DNA of 44,299 nt from Planctomycetota bacterium (lineage in GTDB: Bacteria > Planctomycetota > Planctomycetia > Gemmatales > Gemmataceae): NCBI GenBank assembly GCA_029777335.1, contig JAKOSN010000079.1, forward strand, positions 1 to 44,299, in the 5' to 3' direction. Under the pieces are notes generated by a model that saw only the letters and a program-made list of their open reading frames with translations, was not told the DNA's origin and ran no database searches. The number at the start of each line of letters is the position of its first letter. Position 1 is the first letter of the stretch. Of the stretch, positions 1 through 7,622 are shown in pieces. The position numbers and the translations under genes were made by a program.

Positions 1-1010
1 AGCGCACCAGCCACCGCGGGGGCATCAAAGTCGTAGCAGATGGCGACCCCGAGAACGCCATCCGCCACGGGGAAAACAGGCTGGCGGTCTCCCGGAACGC
101 CATCGGCGAGGAGGGGAACGGGACGCTGTTTGGGGAAGGTGCCCTGCAACGTGCCGTCGGGGCCGACCACGGCCGCCACATTGTAAAAGGGCATCTGGCC
201 GCAGGTGCCCTCGACGGCGCCGAACACCACCGGCGCCGAAAGGGTCTGAGCCAGCTGCGCCGGTCCGGGGCGCGATTGGAGCGCGATTTTAGGAGAGCAG
301 AGATAGGATAACTCTGGAAAAACCACCAGATCGACATTCTCTGTGGGCAACCTGGGGATGAGCTGCTCGACCCCTTCGGGCTGTTCGGTCTGCACTAGGA
401 GCACCTGGCGATCCGCTGGGTCCCCCAGGGGGAGGAGAAACCAGCCGAGGGGCAGAAGGAGGAAGGCGAGGAACCAGTAAGGACGCCCGAACGTGCCGGC
501 CGCAGCAAACAGCCAGACGAGAAAAGAGAGGCCATAAGTCCCCAACCAGCGTGCGGCGGCGATGCACGGCGGAGCAGCCGCCAGCGCGTGCGGTGGAGTG
601 TACCAGGGGAAGCGCAGATACCAGGCGTCGCCACGCAACCACTCGATCGCGACGGCGAAGAGAGCGACCAGAGCGACCCGTGCCGGCACCGCCCAGCCCT
701 GAGTGAGCCCAATCAGCGTGGCAAGGAGTCCGAAATAGCCTGCCATGAGAGCGAGGAGCGGAACCGCGAAAACACCGAAGATCCAGAACATCCAGTACAT
801 CGTTCCCGCGGCGAAGGTCAGCCCATAGACCAGTCCGATGTTGCGCGCCGTCTGCGCATCCTGATCGCGAAGGAGCCAGAGCAGGAGAACGATTGAGACG
901 GGCAAGAGTGGCCAGAGCGAAAGCGGCCAGAACGCGGCAGCGCCGAGGAGCCCGCCGAGAATGGCGAGAGTGCCCTGGCGAGGCGTCACTCCGAGCGGGA
1001 GAGCGGTCAT
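1..1010 (-). CDS. lnt: Apolipoprotein N-acyltransferase, C-terminus cut by window edge
   Basis: Lnt transfers an acyl chain from phospholipid to the N-terminal cysteine of lipoproteins at the inner membrane. The reading frame starts at an ATG at 1010 and runs off the left edge, giving 336 residues. The first about 200 residues are strongly hydrophobic, with several membrane segments, followed by a nitrilase-type domain. The expected catalytic triad is visible: Glu233 in VVFPELSY, Lys294 in TFPKQRP and Cys325 in GVAICYDF. The Lys-Cys spacing (31 residues) is nitrilase-like and shorter than the 52 I recall for E. coli Lnt. It lies 98 bases downstream of accA on the same strand, so co-transcription is possible. 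The family call is firm; the C-terminus cannot be seen. Confidence 0.9.
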   Translation of the reverse strand, partial: MTALPLGVTPRQGTLAILGGLLGAAAFWPLSLWPLLPVSIVLLLWLLRDQDAQTARNIGLVYGLTFAAGTMYWMFWIFGVFAVPLLALMAGYFGLLATLIGLTQGWAVPARVALVALFAVAIEWLRGDAWYLRFPWYTPPHALAAAPPCIAAARWLGTYGLSFLVWLFAAAGTFGRPYWFLAFLLLPLGWFLLPLGDPADRQVLLVQTEQPEGVEQLIPRLPTENVDLVVFPELSYLCSPKIALQSRPGPAQLAQTLSAPVVFGAVEGTCGQMPFYNVAAVVGPDGTLQGTFPKQRPVPLLADGVPGDRQPVFPVADGVLGVAICYDFDAPAVAGA

Positions 1011-1108
1011 GGGCGGTTCTCGGGTTGTGGAGATCCAGAAGTTTTGCGAAGGCGCGATCCCAACGGGGCACTTCCTGGACCAGGGCGAACGGTTCGTCGC
1101 CCCGTGAG

Positions 1109-2119
1109 TTACTCCGCGGGTGCCGTTCCGTTGGCACTCGGTTCAGGAGTCGGAGGAGACTCGTCGAACACCCCCATGCGTCGGAACTTCTCGTAGCGCA
1201 GCCGCAGCAGTTCCTCGGTGGGGAGAGGGCGAAGCTCGCGCAGATAGCGGAGCAGATAGGTCTTGAGAGTGTTGGCCATCTCGCGCTGATCGCGATGTGC
1301 CCCGCCGAGCGGCTCAGGGATCACATCATCAATCACCCCCAGATCAGCGAGGTGCCGGGCGGTCAAACGCAGCGCCTCGGCGGCGAGCGGTTTGGTCACG
1401 TCGGTGGCGACCTTCCACAGAATTCCGGCACATCCCTCGGGGCTGATGACCGAATAATAGGCGTGTTCGAGCATGGACACCCGATCGCCAATGCCGATGC
1501 CCAGCGCTCCCCCGCTGCCCCCTTCGCCAATGATGACACAGATGATGGGAGTGGGCAGGCGCGACATTTCAAAGAGATTGGTGGCGATCAACTGCGCCTG
1601 GCCGCGTTCCTCGGCGCCGATGCCAGGAAAGGCGCCGGGGGTATCGATCAGGCAGAGGATGGGGAGACGAAACTTGGCCGCCAGTTTCATCTTGTTCAGC
1701 GCCTTGCGATACCCTTCCGGGTGGGCGCAGCCATAGAAACACTCGGTGCGTTCGGCCAGGGTGTGTCCCTTCTGGTGGCCAACCAGCAGAACCTTGTAAT
1801 CCCCCAGGCGCGCAAAGCCAGTGCGAATGGCGCGGTCATCGCCAAAGGCCCGATCGCCGTGCAGTTCGACGAACTCCTCGAACACCAGGTCCAGGTAATC
1901 GCACGTTTGCGGGCGCTCGGGGTGGCGCGAGACCTGAACCGTTTCCCACGCGTTGAGGTTGCTATACTTCTTGCGCTTGAGATTGACCAGCTCGCGCCGG
2001 ATGCGGCGGATCTCCTCGCTGTTGCTCACCTCGTTGGTGGCACCGGCCTCCAGCCGAGCGAGGAGTTCCTCCATCTCGTAGATTTCTTTTTCAAAGGCCA
2101 AGCGTCCCTGGAGAGCCAT
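1109..2119 (-). CDS. accA: Acetyl-CoA carboxylase carboxyltransferase, alpha subunit
   Basis: AccA is one half of the carboxyltransferase that moves the carboxyl group from biotin to acetyl-CoA, the committed step of fatty-acid synthesis. The 336-residue protein has the family's N-terminal helical segment (FEKEIYEMEELLARLE), then ELHGDRAFGDD, the conserved QKG and the crotonase-like core with DTPGAFPGIGAEERGQ, IGEGGSGGALGIG and YSVISPEGCAGILWK. Length is close to typical AccA (about 320), plus a short Pro/Ala-rich tail. Start ATG at 2119. No accD or accBC is in the window. lnt follows on the same strand after 98 bases. Confidence 0.97.
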   Translation of the reverse strand: MALQGRLAFEKEIYEMEELLARLEAGATNEVSNSEEIRRIRRELVNLKRKKYSNLNAWETVQVSRHPERPQTCDYLDLVFEEFVELHGDRAFGDDRAIRTGFARLGDYKVLLVGHQKGHTLAERTECFYGCAHPEGYRKALNKMKLAAKFRLPILCLIDTPGAFPGIGAEERGQAQLIATNLFEMSRLPTPIICVIIGEGGSGGALGIGIGDRVSMLEHAYYSVISPEGCAGILWKVATDVTKPLAAEALRLTARHLADLGVIDDVIPEPLGGAHRDQREMANTLKTYLLRYLRELRPLPTEELLRLRYEKFRRMGVFDESPPTPEPSANGTAPAE

Positions 2120-2583
2120 GGGCTCTGTCCCTCACGCGAACCTGTGATCGCTCCTTAGACGGCCAGTGTAGCAGGATGAGGCGAAACTTCCAGAGGGATC
2201 AGTCAGCGCTCGCAGGAGAGGGAGGCTGACAGCGAAACTGTGTGCCCAGGCGGGGGCTCTGGGGACACCTCCCCTGCAGCAAGATCCTTGCCATGTGCTA
2301 CAAAGCATTCTGTTCGCACGTTGAGATTTGTGTGCTGTACCCCTGGGCGGACAACACAGAGGGCGGGAGAAGTCAACGGGCGGGGAGAATCTTGCGCCGG
2401 CTTTCCTGGGGTGTTCTCCAGGGCGGGTTCTTCTGTGGGGCGTTGTTCGCGCCGCGCAGGGAGAGCAGCGAACCCCCTGGGAGTGAGGAGCGGTGCGCCA
2501 GGGTGGTCCCCCCTGTCCAGCAGTCGACCTGGCTGCTATCTTATATTCTTTCCTGCTGTCCTCACACGCGAAAGGAACCTCCC
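2120..2583. other. Intergenic region between accA and a small plus-strand gene
   Basis: These 464 bases separate two divergent genes and should hold both promoters. I see no convincing coding frame: the open frames here lack recognisable protein sequence. There is an AT-rich patch near 2537-2550 just upstream of the small gene, in otherwise GC-rich DNA, which could be part of its promoter, but I cannot assign -35/-10 boxes with confidence. Confidence 0.4.
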
Positions 2584-2826
2584 ATGGGAGCACGACGTAT
2601 TCGGATCGAGCAACGCCAGCATGACATGCACATGTCGCGCATTATCAACGGCCTGGACAAGCGCAAGGAGCGGGCACGGCGGCACACGCGGCTGGTCGAA
2701 TGCCTGAAGAAGGGGAAGCTCCCTTACACGCCGGTGATCATGAGCTGGCTGAGTGCAGAACTGAACAAGCCCTCGACGCGCATCACTCAGGCGGATGTGG
2801 ACAGGGTTCTGGCGGGTTCGAAATAA
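2584..2826 (+). CDS. Small basic hypothetical protein, 80 residues
   Basis: I do not recognise this family. The start ATG at 2584 follows an AAAGGA site at the usual distance; longer in-frame starts upstream lack such a site. The product is basic and helical-looking in its first half (GARRIRIEQRQHDMHMSR, then DKRKERARRHTRL), with a C-terminal part that reads like a small folded segment (TQADVDRVLAGSK). It has no signal peptide or membrane segment. Its last 44 bases overlap the end of queG on the other strand. A nucleic-acid-binding role would fit the charge but is a guess. Confidence 0.65.
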   Translation: MGARRIRIEQRQHDMHMSRIINGLDKRKERARRHTRLVECLKKGKLPYTPVIMSWLSAELNKPSTRITQADVDRVLAGSK

Positions 2827-3877
2827 GGTCGCCCGCGTTCGTCGACAGACGATGACGAATGGCCGCGATCGCCCAGGCCGCGGCCTCGCGCACCAGGGGT
2901 TCCGGATCGCGTAGCGCCTGGTGCAAGGCCGGGAGAGCGGCAGGATCCCCTCGATTACCCAGCACCAGTGCCGCATTGCGCAGCAGGCCGCGGCGTTTGG
3001 TGCGACGCAGAGCTGTGCCACGACAACGGCGGCGAAACTCCTCTTCCGTCCATCCCAGCACCTCGACCAGATCCAGCGCGAGCCAGTCCGCCGATGGTTG
3101 CAAGGCCGGCTCGCGCGCCGCGGGAGCCCTGTGGTTCCAGGGGCACACTTCCTGGCACACATCACACCCGAAGACCCATTCGCCGACGCCGGGGCGTAGC
3201 TCCTCGGGGATGTGGTCGCGCAGCTCGATCGTGAGGTAACTGATACAACGCCGGGCATCCAGCACCCCGGGAGCGACGAACGCCTGGGTGGGACAGGCCT
3301 GCAAACAGGCGGTGCAGCTTCCACAATGCGCGGTTTCGTGCGGGCGCGAGGGGGGCAGATCGATACTCAGCAGGAGCGCGCCGAGGAAGAAGTAGCTCCC
3401 CAGATGTTTGTTGATGAGCATGGTGTTCTTGCCAAACCAGCCCAGGCCAGCGCGACGGGCAAAATCACGTTCCAGCAGAGGGGCGGTATCCACCACGCCG
3501 CGCCCAGCACAATCCGGCACGTGCTGATGCACCCAGGCGAGCAACTCGTCGAGGCGGGCCCACAGCACCTCGTGGTAATCCTTTCCCAGCGCATAGCGGG
3601 CCACTCGGCCAGTGCGCGGGGGAAGTTCCCCAGGCGCGCCCTCGGGAGTGTAGAGCATACCAACCATCACCACGGAGCGCACCGTGGCAAGGATCGAGGC
3701 GGGATGCCTGCGTGCGGCACGCTGCCGTTCCATGTAGGTCATGGCGCCAGCAAACCCCTGATCGAGCCAGTTCTCCAGGTGTGCAAAGCCATCGGCGCTT
3801 GTGGCCGGGGCGATGCCAACCAGGTCAAAGCCGAGCTGGCGCGCCTGCGCTTCGAGTTGCTGGACAAGGGGGAACAT
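2783..3877 (-). CDS. queG: Epoxyqueuosine reductase
   Basis: QueG reduces epoxyqueuosine to queuosine in tRNA, the last step of queuosine synthesis, using cobalamin and two [4Fe-4S] clusters. The 364-residue protein contains the family's VDTAPLLERDFA segment with the proposed catalytic Asp, WFGKNTMLI, the ferredoxin motif CGSCTACLQACPTQA, CISYLTIE, and the second cluster motif CDVCQEVCPWN. The C-terminal third (RNAALVLGNRGDPAALPAL) is HEAT-like, as in the full-length class. I chose ATG 3877 because an AAGGA site sits 8 bases upstream; a longer frame to 3979 lacks one. Its 3' end overlaps a small convergent gene by 44 bases. Confidence 0.95.
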   Translation of the reverse strand: MFPLVQQLEAQARQLGFDLVGIAPATSADGFAHLENWLDQGFAGAMTYMERQRAARRHPASILATVRSVVMVGMLYTPEGAPGELPPRTGRVARYALGKDYHEVLWARLDELLAWVHQHVPDCAGRGVVDTAPLLERDFARRAGLGWFGKNTMLINKHLGSYFFLGALLLSIDLPPSRPHETAHCGSCTACLQACPTQAFVAPGVLDARRCISYLTIELRDHIPEELRPGVGEWVFGCDVCQEVCPWNHRAPAAREPALQPSADWLALDLVEVLGWTEEEFRRRCRGTALRRTKRRGLLRNAALVLGNRGDPAALPALHQALRDPEPLVREAAAWAIAAIRHRLSTNAGDLISNPPEPCPHPPE

Positions 3878-3926
3878 CCCTTGGTTCCTTGGCTGTGAAG
3901 TTATGAAAATCAGGGAAAGTTGGTGA

Positions 3927-3955
3927 TTGACAACGTCTCGGCGAAGCATTATCAC
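3927..3955 (+). promoter_or_regulatory. Putative sigma-70-type promoter for the cytochrome gene
   Basis: A perfect TTGACA (3927-3932) is followed after 17 bases by TATCAC (3950-3955), a 4/6 match to the -10 box. It points at the cytochrome gene starting at 4094 and implies a leader of about 130 bases. The site lies in the gap between divergent queG and the cytochrome. This is a pattern match only. Confidence 0.4.
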
Positions 3956-4093
3956 AATTCCTGGTCTGTCCACCAGCATACCTCACTCCACTTGAATAGG
4001 GCATTATGGTGGACAGTCCAATGATGGGTACTTCCTTCGAAGCTATGGGGGCGACGGGAAGTGCTCGCGGAAGTTTTCAAGGAGAGCGTGTCG

Positions 4094-4480
4094 ATGAAGA
4101 AGGTGGTTTGTGTCGCGGCGGCTCTGGCTCTGTTGGCGGGTGCGGTGGTTGTGACGAACCGCAGCGGCGCTGCCGAGGAAAAGGGCAAGACGATCAAGCA
4201 GATCATGAAGCAAGGGCACCAGGCTCCGAAGGGCCAGATGGCTCTGTGCGCCAAGGTCGCTGGGAAGGAGCCGAGCAAGGAAGACGCCGAAAAGTTGCTG
4301 GCGCTGTACAAGGATCTGGCGGCCTGCAAGCCCCCCAAGGGCGACGAGGCTTCGTGGAAGGAAAAGACCACCGCCCTGATCACCGCCACCGAGGGCGTGA
4401 TCAAGGGTGAAAAGGGCGCCAGCGCGGCCCTGAAGAAGGCCGTCAACTGCATGGCTTGCCACAAGGTTCACAAGGGCTAA
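4094..4480 (+). CDS. Small exported c-type cytochrome, C-terminal haem site
   Basis: The 128-residue protein begins with a signal peptide (MKKVVCVAAALALLAGAVVV) and is likely exported. A single haem c motif, CMACHK, sits only a few residues from the C-terminus, preceded by a Lys/Ala-rich, mostly helical region. A haem motif at the C-terminal end of a four-helix-like protein is the arrangement of cytochrome c' / class II cytochromes, so that is the best comparison, but the sequence is not close enough for me to name a subfamily. Start ATG 4094 has AAGGAG 8 to 9 bases upstream. It stands alone, divergent from queG. An electron-transfer or gas-binding role is inference. Confidence 0.8.
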   Translation: MKKVVCVAAALALLAGAVVVTNRSGAAEEKGKTIKQIMKQGHQAPKGQMALCAKVAGKEPSKEDAEKLLALYKDLAACKPPKGDEASWKEKTTALITATEGVIKGEKGASAALKKAVNCMACHKVHKG

Positions 4481-4587
4481 TCCCTTTTGATCTCCCCAGC
4501 CCGCAGAACCAGCGCTCCGATGCTGCTTCTGCGGGCTGGTTCGGTTGGCCGACCCAGGTTGTCACCTCAGCACCGAGGGGCCGAATC

Positions 4588-5070
4588 ATGCTCGATGGTC
4601 CCAGTGTGGTTGCCGCCCTTCGCGCGTGTGGCATCACTCATGTCCTCTGGATTCCCGACAGCGAACTGGGACGCTGGGAACCTGCCTTTCTGGCCGAACC
4701 GAGCCTTCACCTGGTGCGCGTTTGCCGCGAGGGAGAAGCAATCGCCATTGCCGCGGGCCTCTTCCTGGGGGGCAAGCGGCCGTTGGTGATCATTCAGTGC
4801 ACCGGCCTGTTCGAGGCCGGTGATTCCCTGCGCAACGCTATCCACGATCTGCAGCTCCCGCTGCTCTTTCTCATCGGGGTGCGGAGTTACCTGGCCCATC
4901 AACAGGGCACTACCAGAGATACTTGCCCCCTGTTTACTGAGCCAATTCTGCAGGCCTGGCGTTTGCCGTATGTCCTCCTCGGGCCGACGCACAGCGCCGC
5001 CGATCTGCAACACGCGCTGACAGAGGCAGCCCAGGAAAAACGCCCCGGCGCAGTCCTGATCGCGGAGTAA
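4588..5070 (+). CDS. ThDP-dependent decarboxylase, PYR subunit (ComD-like)
   Basis: This 160-residue protein matches the pyrimidine-binding (PYR) half of split thiamine-diphosphate decarboxylases, such as the alpha subunit of sulfopyruvate decarboxylase (ComD) or the N-terminal part of phosphonopyruvate decarboxylase. The catalytic-type Glu is in CREGEAIAIAAGLFLGG, followed by the family pattern IQCTGLFEAGDSLRNAI and a Leu/Val-rich strand. Start ATG 4588 follows a weak GAGGGG site. The partner PP subunit begins 5 bases after the stop, so the two are translated together. The substrate is unknown; no other coenzyme M or phosphonate gene is nearby. The fold call is firm, the reaction is not. Confidence 0.8.
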   Translation: MLDGPSVVAALRACGITHVLWIPDSELGRWEPAFLAEPSLHLVRVCREGEAIAIAAGLFLGGKRPLVIIQCTGLFEAGDSLRNAIHDLQLPLLFLIGVRSYLAHQQGTTRDTCPLFTEPILQAWRLPYVLLGPTHSAADLQHALTEAAQEKRPGAVLIAE

Positions 5071-5075
5071 CCCTC

Positions 5076-5648
5076 ATGGCCATGACCCAGCTGGAAGTCC
5101 TGCACGTGCTGGCCCGCCATCGAGGACAACGCATTGTCATCACCACGATGACGACCGCCGGTCTGTGGCCTGCGCTTTCCGACACTCCCCTCGATTTTTT
5201 CTTCATCCCCTCGGCGATGGGGCATGCCTCTTCTTTGGGGTTGGGGTTGGCGCTTGCCCAGCCGGATCGGGGCGTGATTGTGGTCAATGGCGACGGCTCG
5301 CTGCTGATGAACCTGGGGACGCTTGTCACCCTGGCGCAGCACGCGGTGCCCCTGACCATGCTCATCATGGATAACGGGCTTTACGAGGTGACAGGGGGAC
5401 AGCGAACCGTCGGCGCGGGCACCGTGGACTTTGCCGCTCTGGCGCGCGCGGCGGGCATTCCGCGTGTCTATGAATTTGAACGCCTGGAGCAATGGGAGGC
5501 GGGAGCCGCCGATGCTCTGAGCGGGCCCGGCCCGGTGGTGATCTGGCTGAAGGTAGAGGGACGGTTGGGACAGCAAACGCCCAAACCGCCCCACCCAATG
5601 AGCGAACAGATTGCCCGCTTGCGCAGGGCGCTCGGAGTCGCCGATTAG
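5076..5648 (+). CDS. ThDP-dependent decarboxylase, PP subunit (ComE-like)
   Basis: This 190-residue protein is the diphosphate-binding half of the same enzyme. It shows the ThDP/Mg motif beginning GDGSLLMNLGT and closing at MDNGLYEVTGGQ, plus FIPSAMGHASSLGLGLALA typical of sulfopyruvate and phosphonopyruvate decarboxylase beta parts. It starts 5 bases after the PYR subunit stop. Its stop codon overlaps the rtcB stop on the opposite strand by 4 bases. Active sites in this family form between PYR and PP subunits, so the two proteins should act as a heteromer. Substrate not determinable from the sequence. Confidence 0.82.
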   Translation: MAMTQLEVLHVLARHRGQRIVITTMTTAGLWPALSDTPLDFFFIPSAMGHASSLGLGLALAQPDRGVIVVNGDGSLLMNLGTLVTLAQHAVPLTMLIMDNGLYEVTGGQRTVGAGTVDFAALARAAGIPRVYEFERLEQWEAGAADALSGPGPVVIWLKVEGRLGQQTPKPPHPMSEQIARLRRALGVAD

Positions 5649-7108
5649 CCCTTGATCACCCCGATGGGGCGCATGCGGGCCACCCGACGCGACAACCCGG
5701 CCTCGTGCACGACCTCCACCACATCGTCGACATTCTTGTACGCCTTGGGCTGTTCCTCGGCCAGTCCCTTGCGGCTTTGAGCGCGAGCAATCACCCCGCG
5801 CGACTCCAGTTCCTTGTCGATGCGCCGGCCCCCCGCATCCTTGAGCGCTGCCGTGCGACTCATGGCCCGCCCAGCGCCGTGGCAGGTTGTGCCGAACGTC
5901 TTTTCCATGCTTCCCGGCTGACCCACCAGCACCCAGCTGGCGCGGCCCATATCGCCCGGGATGATCACCGGTTGGCCGATCCCTCGATAGACGGGTGGAA
6001 TCTCGGGATGGCCGGGCGGAAAGGCGCGCGTGGCACCCTTGCGATGGACCCAGACCTTTTTGTGCTTCCCGCCGACGAGGTGCTCCTCGAACTTGGCGAT
6101 GTTATGGCAGACATCGTAGACCAGGTTCATCTGCAATTCCTGCCACGACAGGCCGAAGACATGGGCAAACACCTCACGGGCCTGCATCATCAACAACTGG
6201 CGATTGCACCAGGCGAAGTTGGCCGCTGCGCGCATGGCGGCGATGTAGTTCTGCCCTTCCTTGCTGTTCACGGGAGCGCAGGCGAGCTGTCGATCCGGCA
6301 GCTGGATACCGTATTTCTCGGGAACGCCGCGCAGCATGGTCAGGGCATCGTCACAGACCTGGTAGCCCAGCCCACGGCTGCCGCTGTGGATCATCACACA
6401 GACCATGTCCTTTTCCAGCCCCAGCACCTGGGCCGCTTCCTCGTCAAAGACGTGGTCGACCACCTGGATCTCCAGGAAGTGATTGCCTGAGCCGAGGGTG
6501 CCGCACTGCTCCTCGCCCCGGGTGAGAGCGTGGTCGCTGACCCTATCCGGATCGGCGCCCTCCAGCCGCCCGTTGGCCTCGGTGTATTCCAGGTCGCGCG
6601 CTGTCCCCAGGCCCTTCCCCACCAGGTAACTTGCTCCTTCAGAAAGGAGATGTTTTAGCTCCTTCTTGGGGAATTTGTAGCGGCCCGAACGTCCCACCCC
6701 GGTCGGGATGGTGCGGAAGAGTTCCTCGACCAGGGTGCGCAACTCGTTCTTCACGTCGCGATAGGTGAGGTTGCTGCGCACCAACCGCACTCCGCAGTTG
6801 ATGTCGTACCCGACCCCGCCCGGAGAGATCACCCCGCCCTCGTCGGGATCGGTGGCAGCCACTCCGCCGATGCAGAAGCCGTAGCCCCAGTGAATATCTG
6901 GCATCGCCAGGCTGGCATACTGGATCCCGGGGAGAAAAGCGACATTGGCGACCTGCTCGGGTGCCTGATCCAGCTTGAGCTGAGCCATCAAGCGCTCATT
7001 GCTGAAGATCAGCCCATCGACGTGCATCCCGGGCTTGTAGCTCCGGGGAATCCGCCAGCAGCAGGCATCGACCTGTTCCAGCGGGCCCGTAAATGTTTCC
7101 TTCCCCAT
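5645..7108 (-). CDS. rtcB: RNA-splicing ligase RtcB
   Basis: RtcB joins RNA 2',3'-cyclic phosphate or 3'-phosphate ends to 5'-hydroxyl ends using GTP and Mn2+, in RNA repair or tRNA splicing. The 487-residue protein shows MPDIHWGYGFCIGG, the metal site GVGYDINCGVRL, GTLGSGNHFLEIQ, MIHSGSRGLG, and the guanylylated-His region CHGAGRAMSR. Length matches the family. The likely start is ATG 7108, with GGAG 8 bases upstream; a GTG 9 bases earlier is possible. The archease gene lies 17 bases upstream on the same strand, a pairing known to aid RtcB turnover. No rtcR or rtcA is visible. Confidence 0.97.
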   Translation of the reverse strand: MGKETFTGPLEQVDACCWRIPRSYKPGMHVDGLIFSNERLMAQLKLDQAPEQVANVAFLPGIQYASLAMPDIHWGYGFCIGGVAATDPDEGGVISPGGVGYDINCGVRLVRSNLTYRDVKNELRTLVEELFRTIPTGVGRSGRYKFPKKELKHLLSEGASYLVGKGLGTARDLEYTEANGRLEGADPDRVSDHALTRGEEQCGTLGSGNHFLEIQVVDHVFDEEAAQVLGLEKDMVCVMIHSGSRGLGYQVCDDALTMLRGVPEKYGIQLPDRQLACAPVNSKEGQNYIAAMRAAANFAWCNRQLLMMQAREVFAHVFGLSWQELQMNLVYDVCHNIAKFEEHLVGGKHKKVWVHRKGATRAFPPGHPEIPPVYRGIGQPVIIPGDMGRASWVLVGQPGSMEKTFGTTCHGAGRAMSRTAALKDAGGRRIDKELESRGVIARAQSRKGLAEEQPKAYKNVDDVVEVVHEAGLSRRVARMRPIGVIKG

Positions 7109-7125
7109 GGCAGACACTCCAGCGG

Positions 7126-7536
7126 TTAAATATCCACAATTACTTCCGCAAGCCAGCCCGTGGCGGTCTGCTCGACTTTCAGGCCGTGATAGGTGATCGC
7201 CTTCACCTCGTGAGTCAACTCGTGGCGCGTGCGATCAAGCGGTTCGCCCCAGACCCGGGCCGATAACCCCGTCGCGCTCACCTGCGGCTCGAACCGACGA
7301 AAGAGGAGATGCTCGCCATCGAAATGATACAGCAGTGTCTTGAGCCAGTCGAAGAGGAGATACTCACGATCGGTCCCGGAGAGGGAGATGTCCAGGCACT
7401 GCCTTGGTTCGACGGCGTGGAGGTCCTCGACAATGGTTGAAAAGAGAGCCTCGGCCGCCTCGGCGAACAGGGTGTCGAGGTCGGGAGCGATGATGCGCAG
7501 CCCCAGGTCGGCGGTGTGGTCAAAAGTTTCGTGCAT
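7126..7536 (-). CDS. Archease, RtcB-activating protein
   Basis: Archease helps RtcB form the RtcB-guanylate intermediate and perform multiple turnovers. The 136-residue protein has the hallmark N-terminus ETFDHTADLGLRI and the short C-terminal metal-binding end AEVIVDI, with the central LFDWLKTLLYHF segment. The start ATG 7536 is placed at the family's usual N-terminus; a GAGGA stretch lies just upstream, and the longer frame adds an Arg-rich piece unlike archease. It is 17 bases upstream of rtcB, so the pair is almost certainly one transcript. fabH ends 86 bases upstream. Confidence 0.93.
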   Translation of the reverse strand: MHETFDHTADLGLRIIAPDLDTLFAEAAEALFSTIVEDLHAVEPRQCLDISLSGTDREYLLFDWLKTLLYHFDGEHLLFRRFEPQVSATGLSARVWGEPLDRTRHELTHEVKAITYHGLKVEQTATGWLAEVIVDI

Positions 7537-7622
7537 GTCCTCGATCCTACCGCGCCACGGGGGCGAACGATAGAGGCGGGACACGATTTGGATGAGAGAG
7601 GTTCAGGGAGGGGGGAAAGACC

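Noticed and set aside
893..2158. Plus-strand open frame of 421 codons over accA
   Set aside because: It lies antisense to a certain accA and its translation has no recognisable domain; GC-rich DNA gives long antisense frames.
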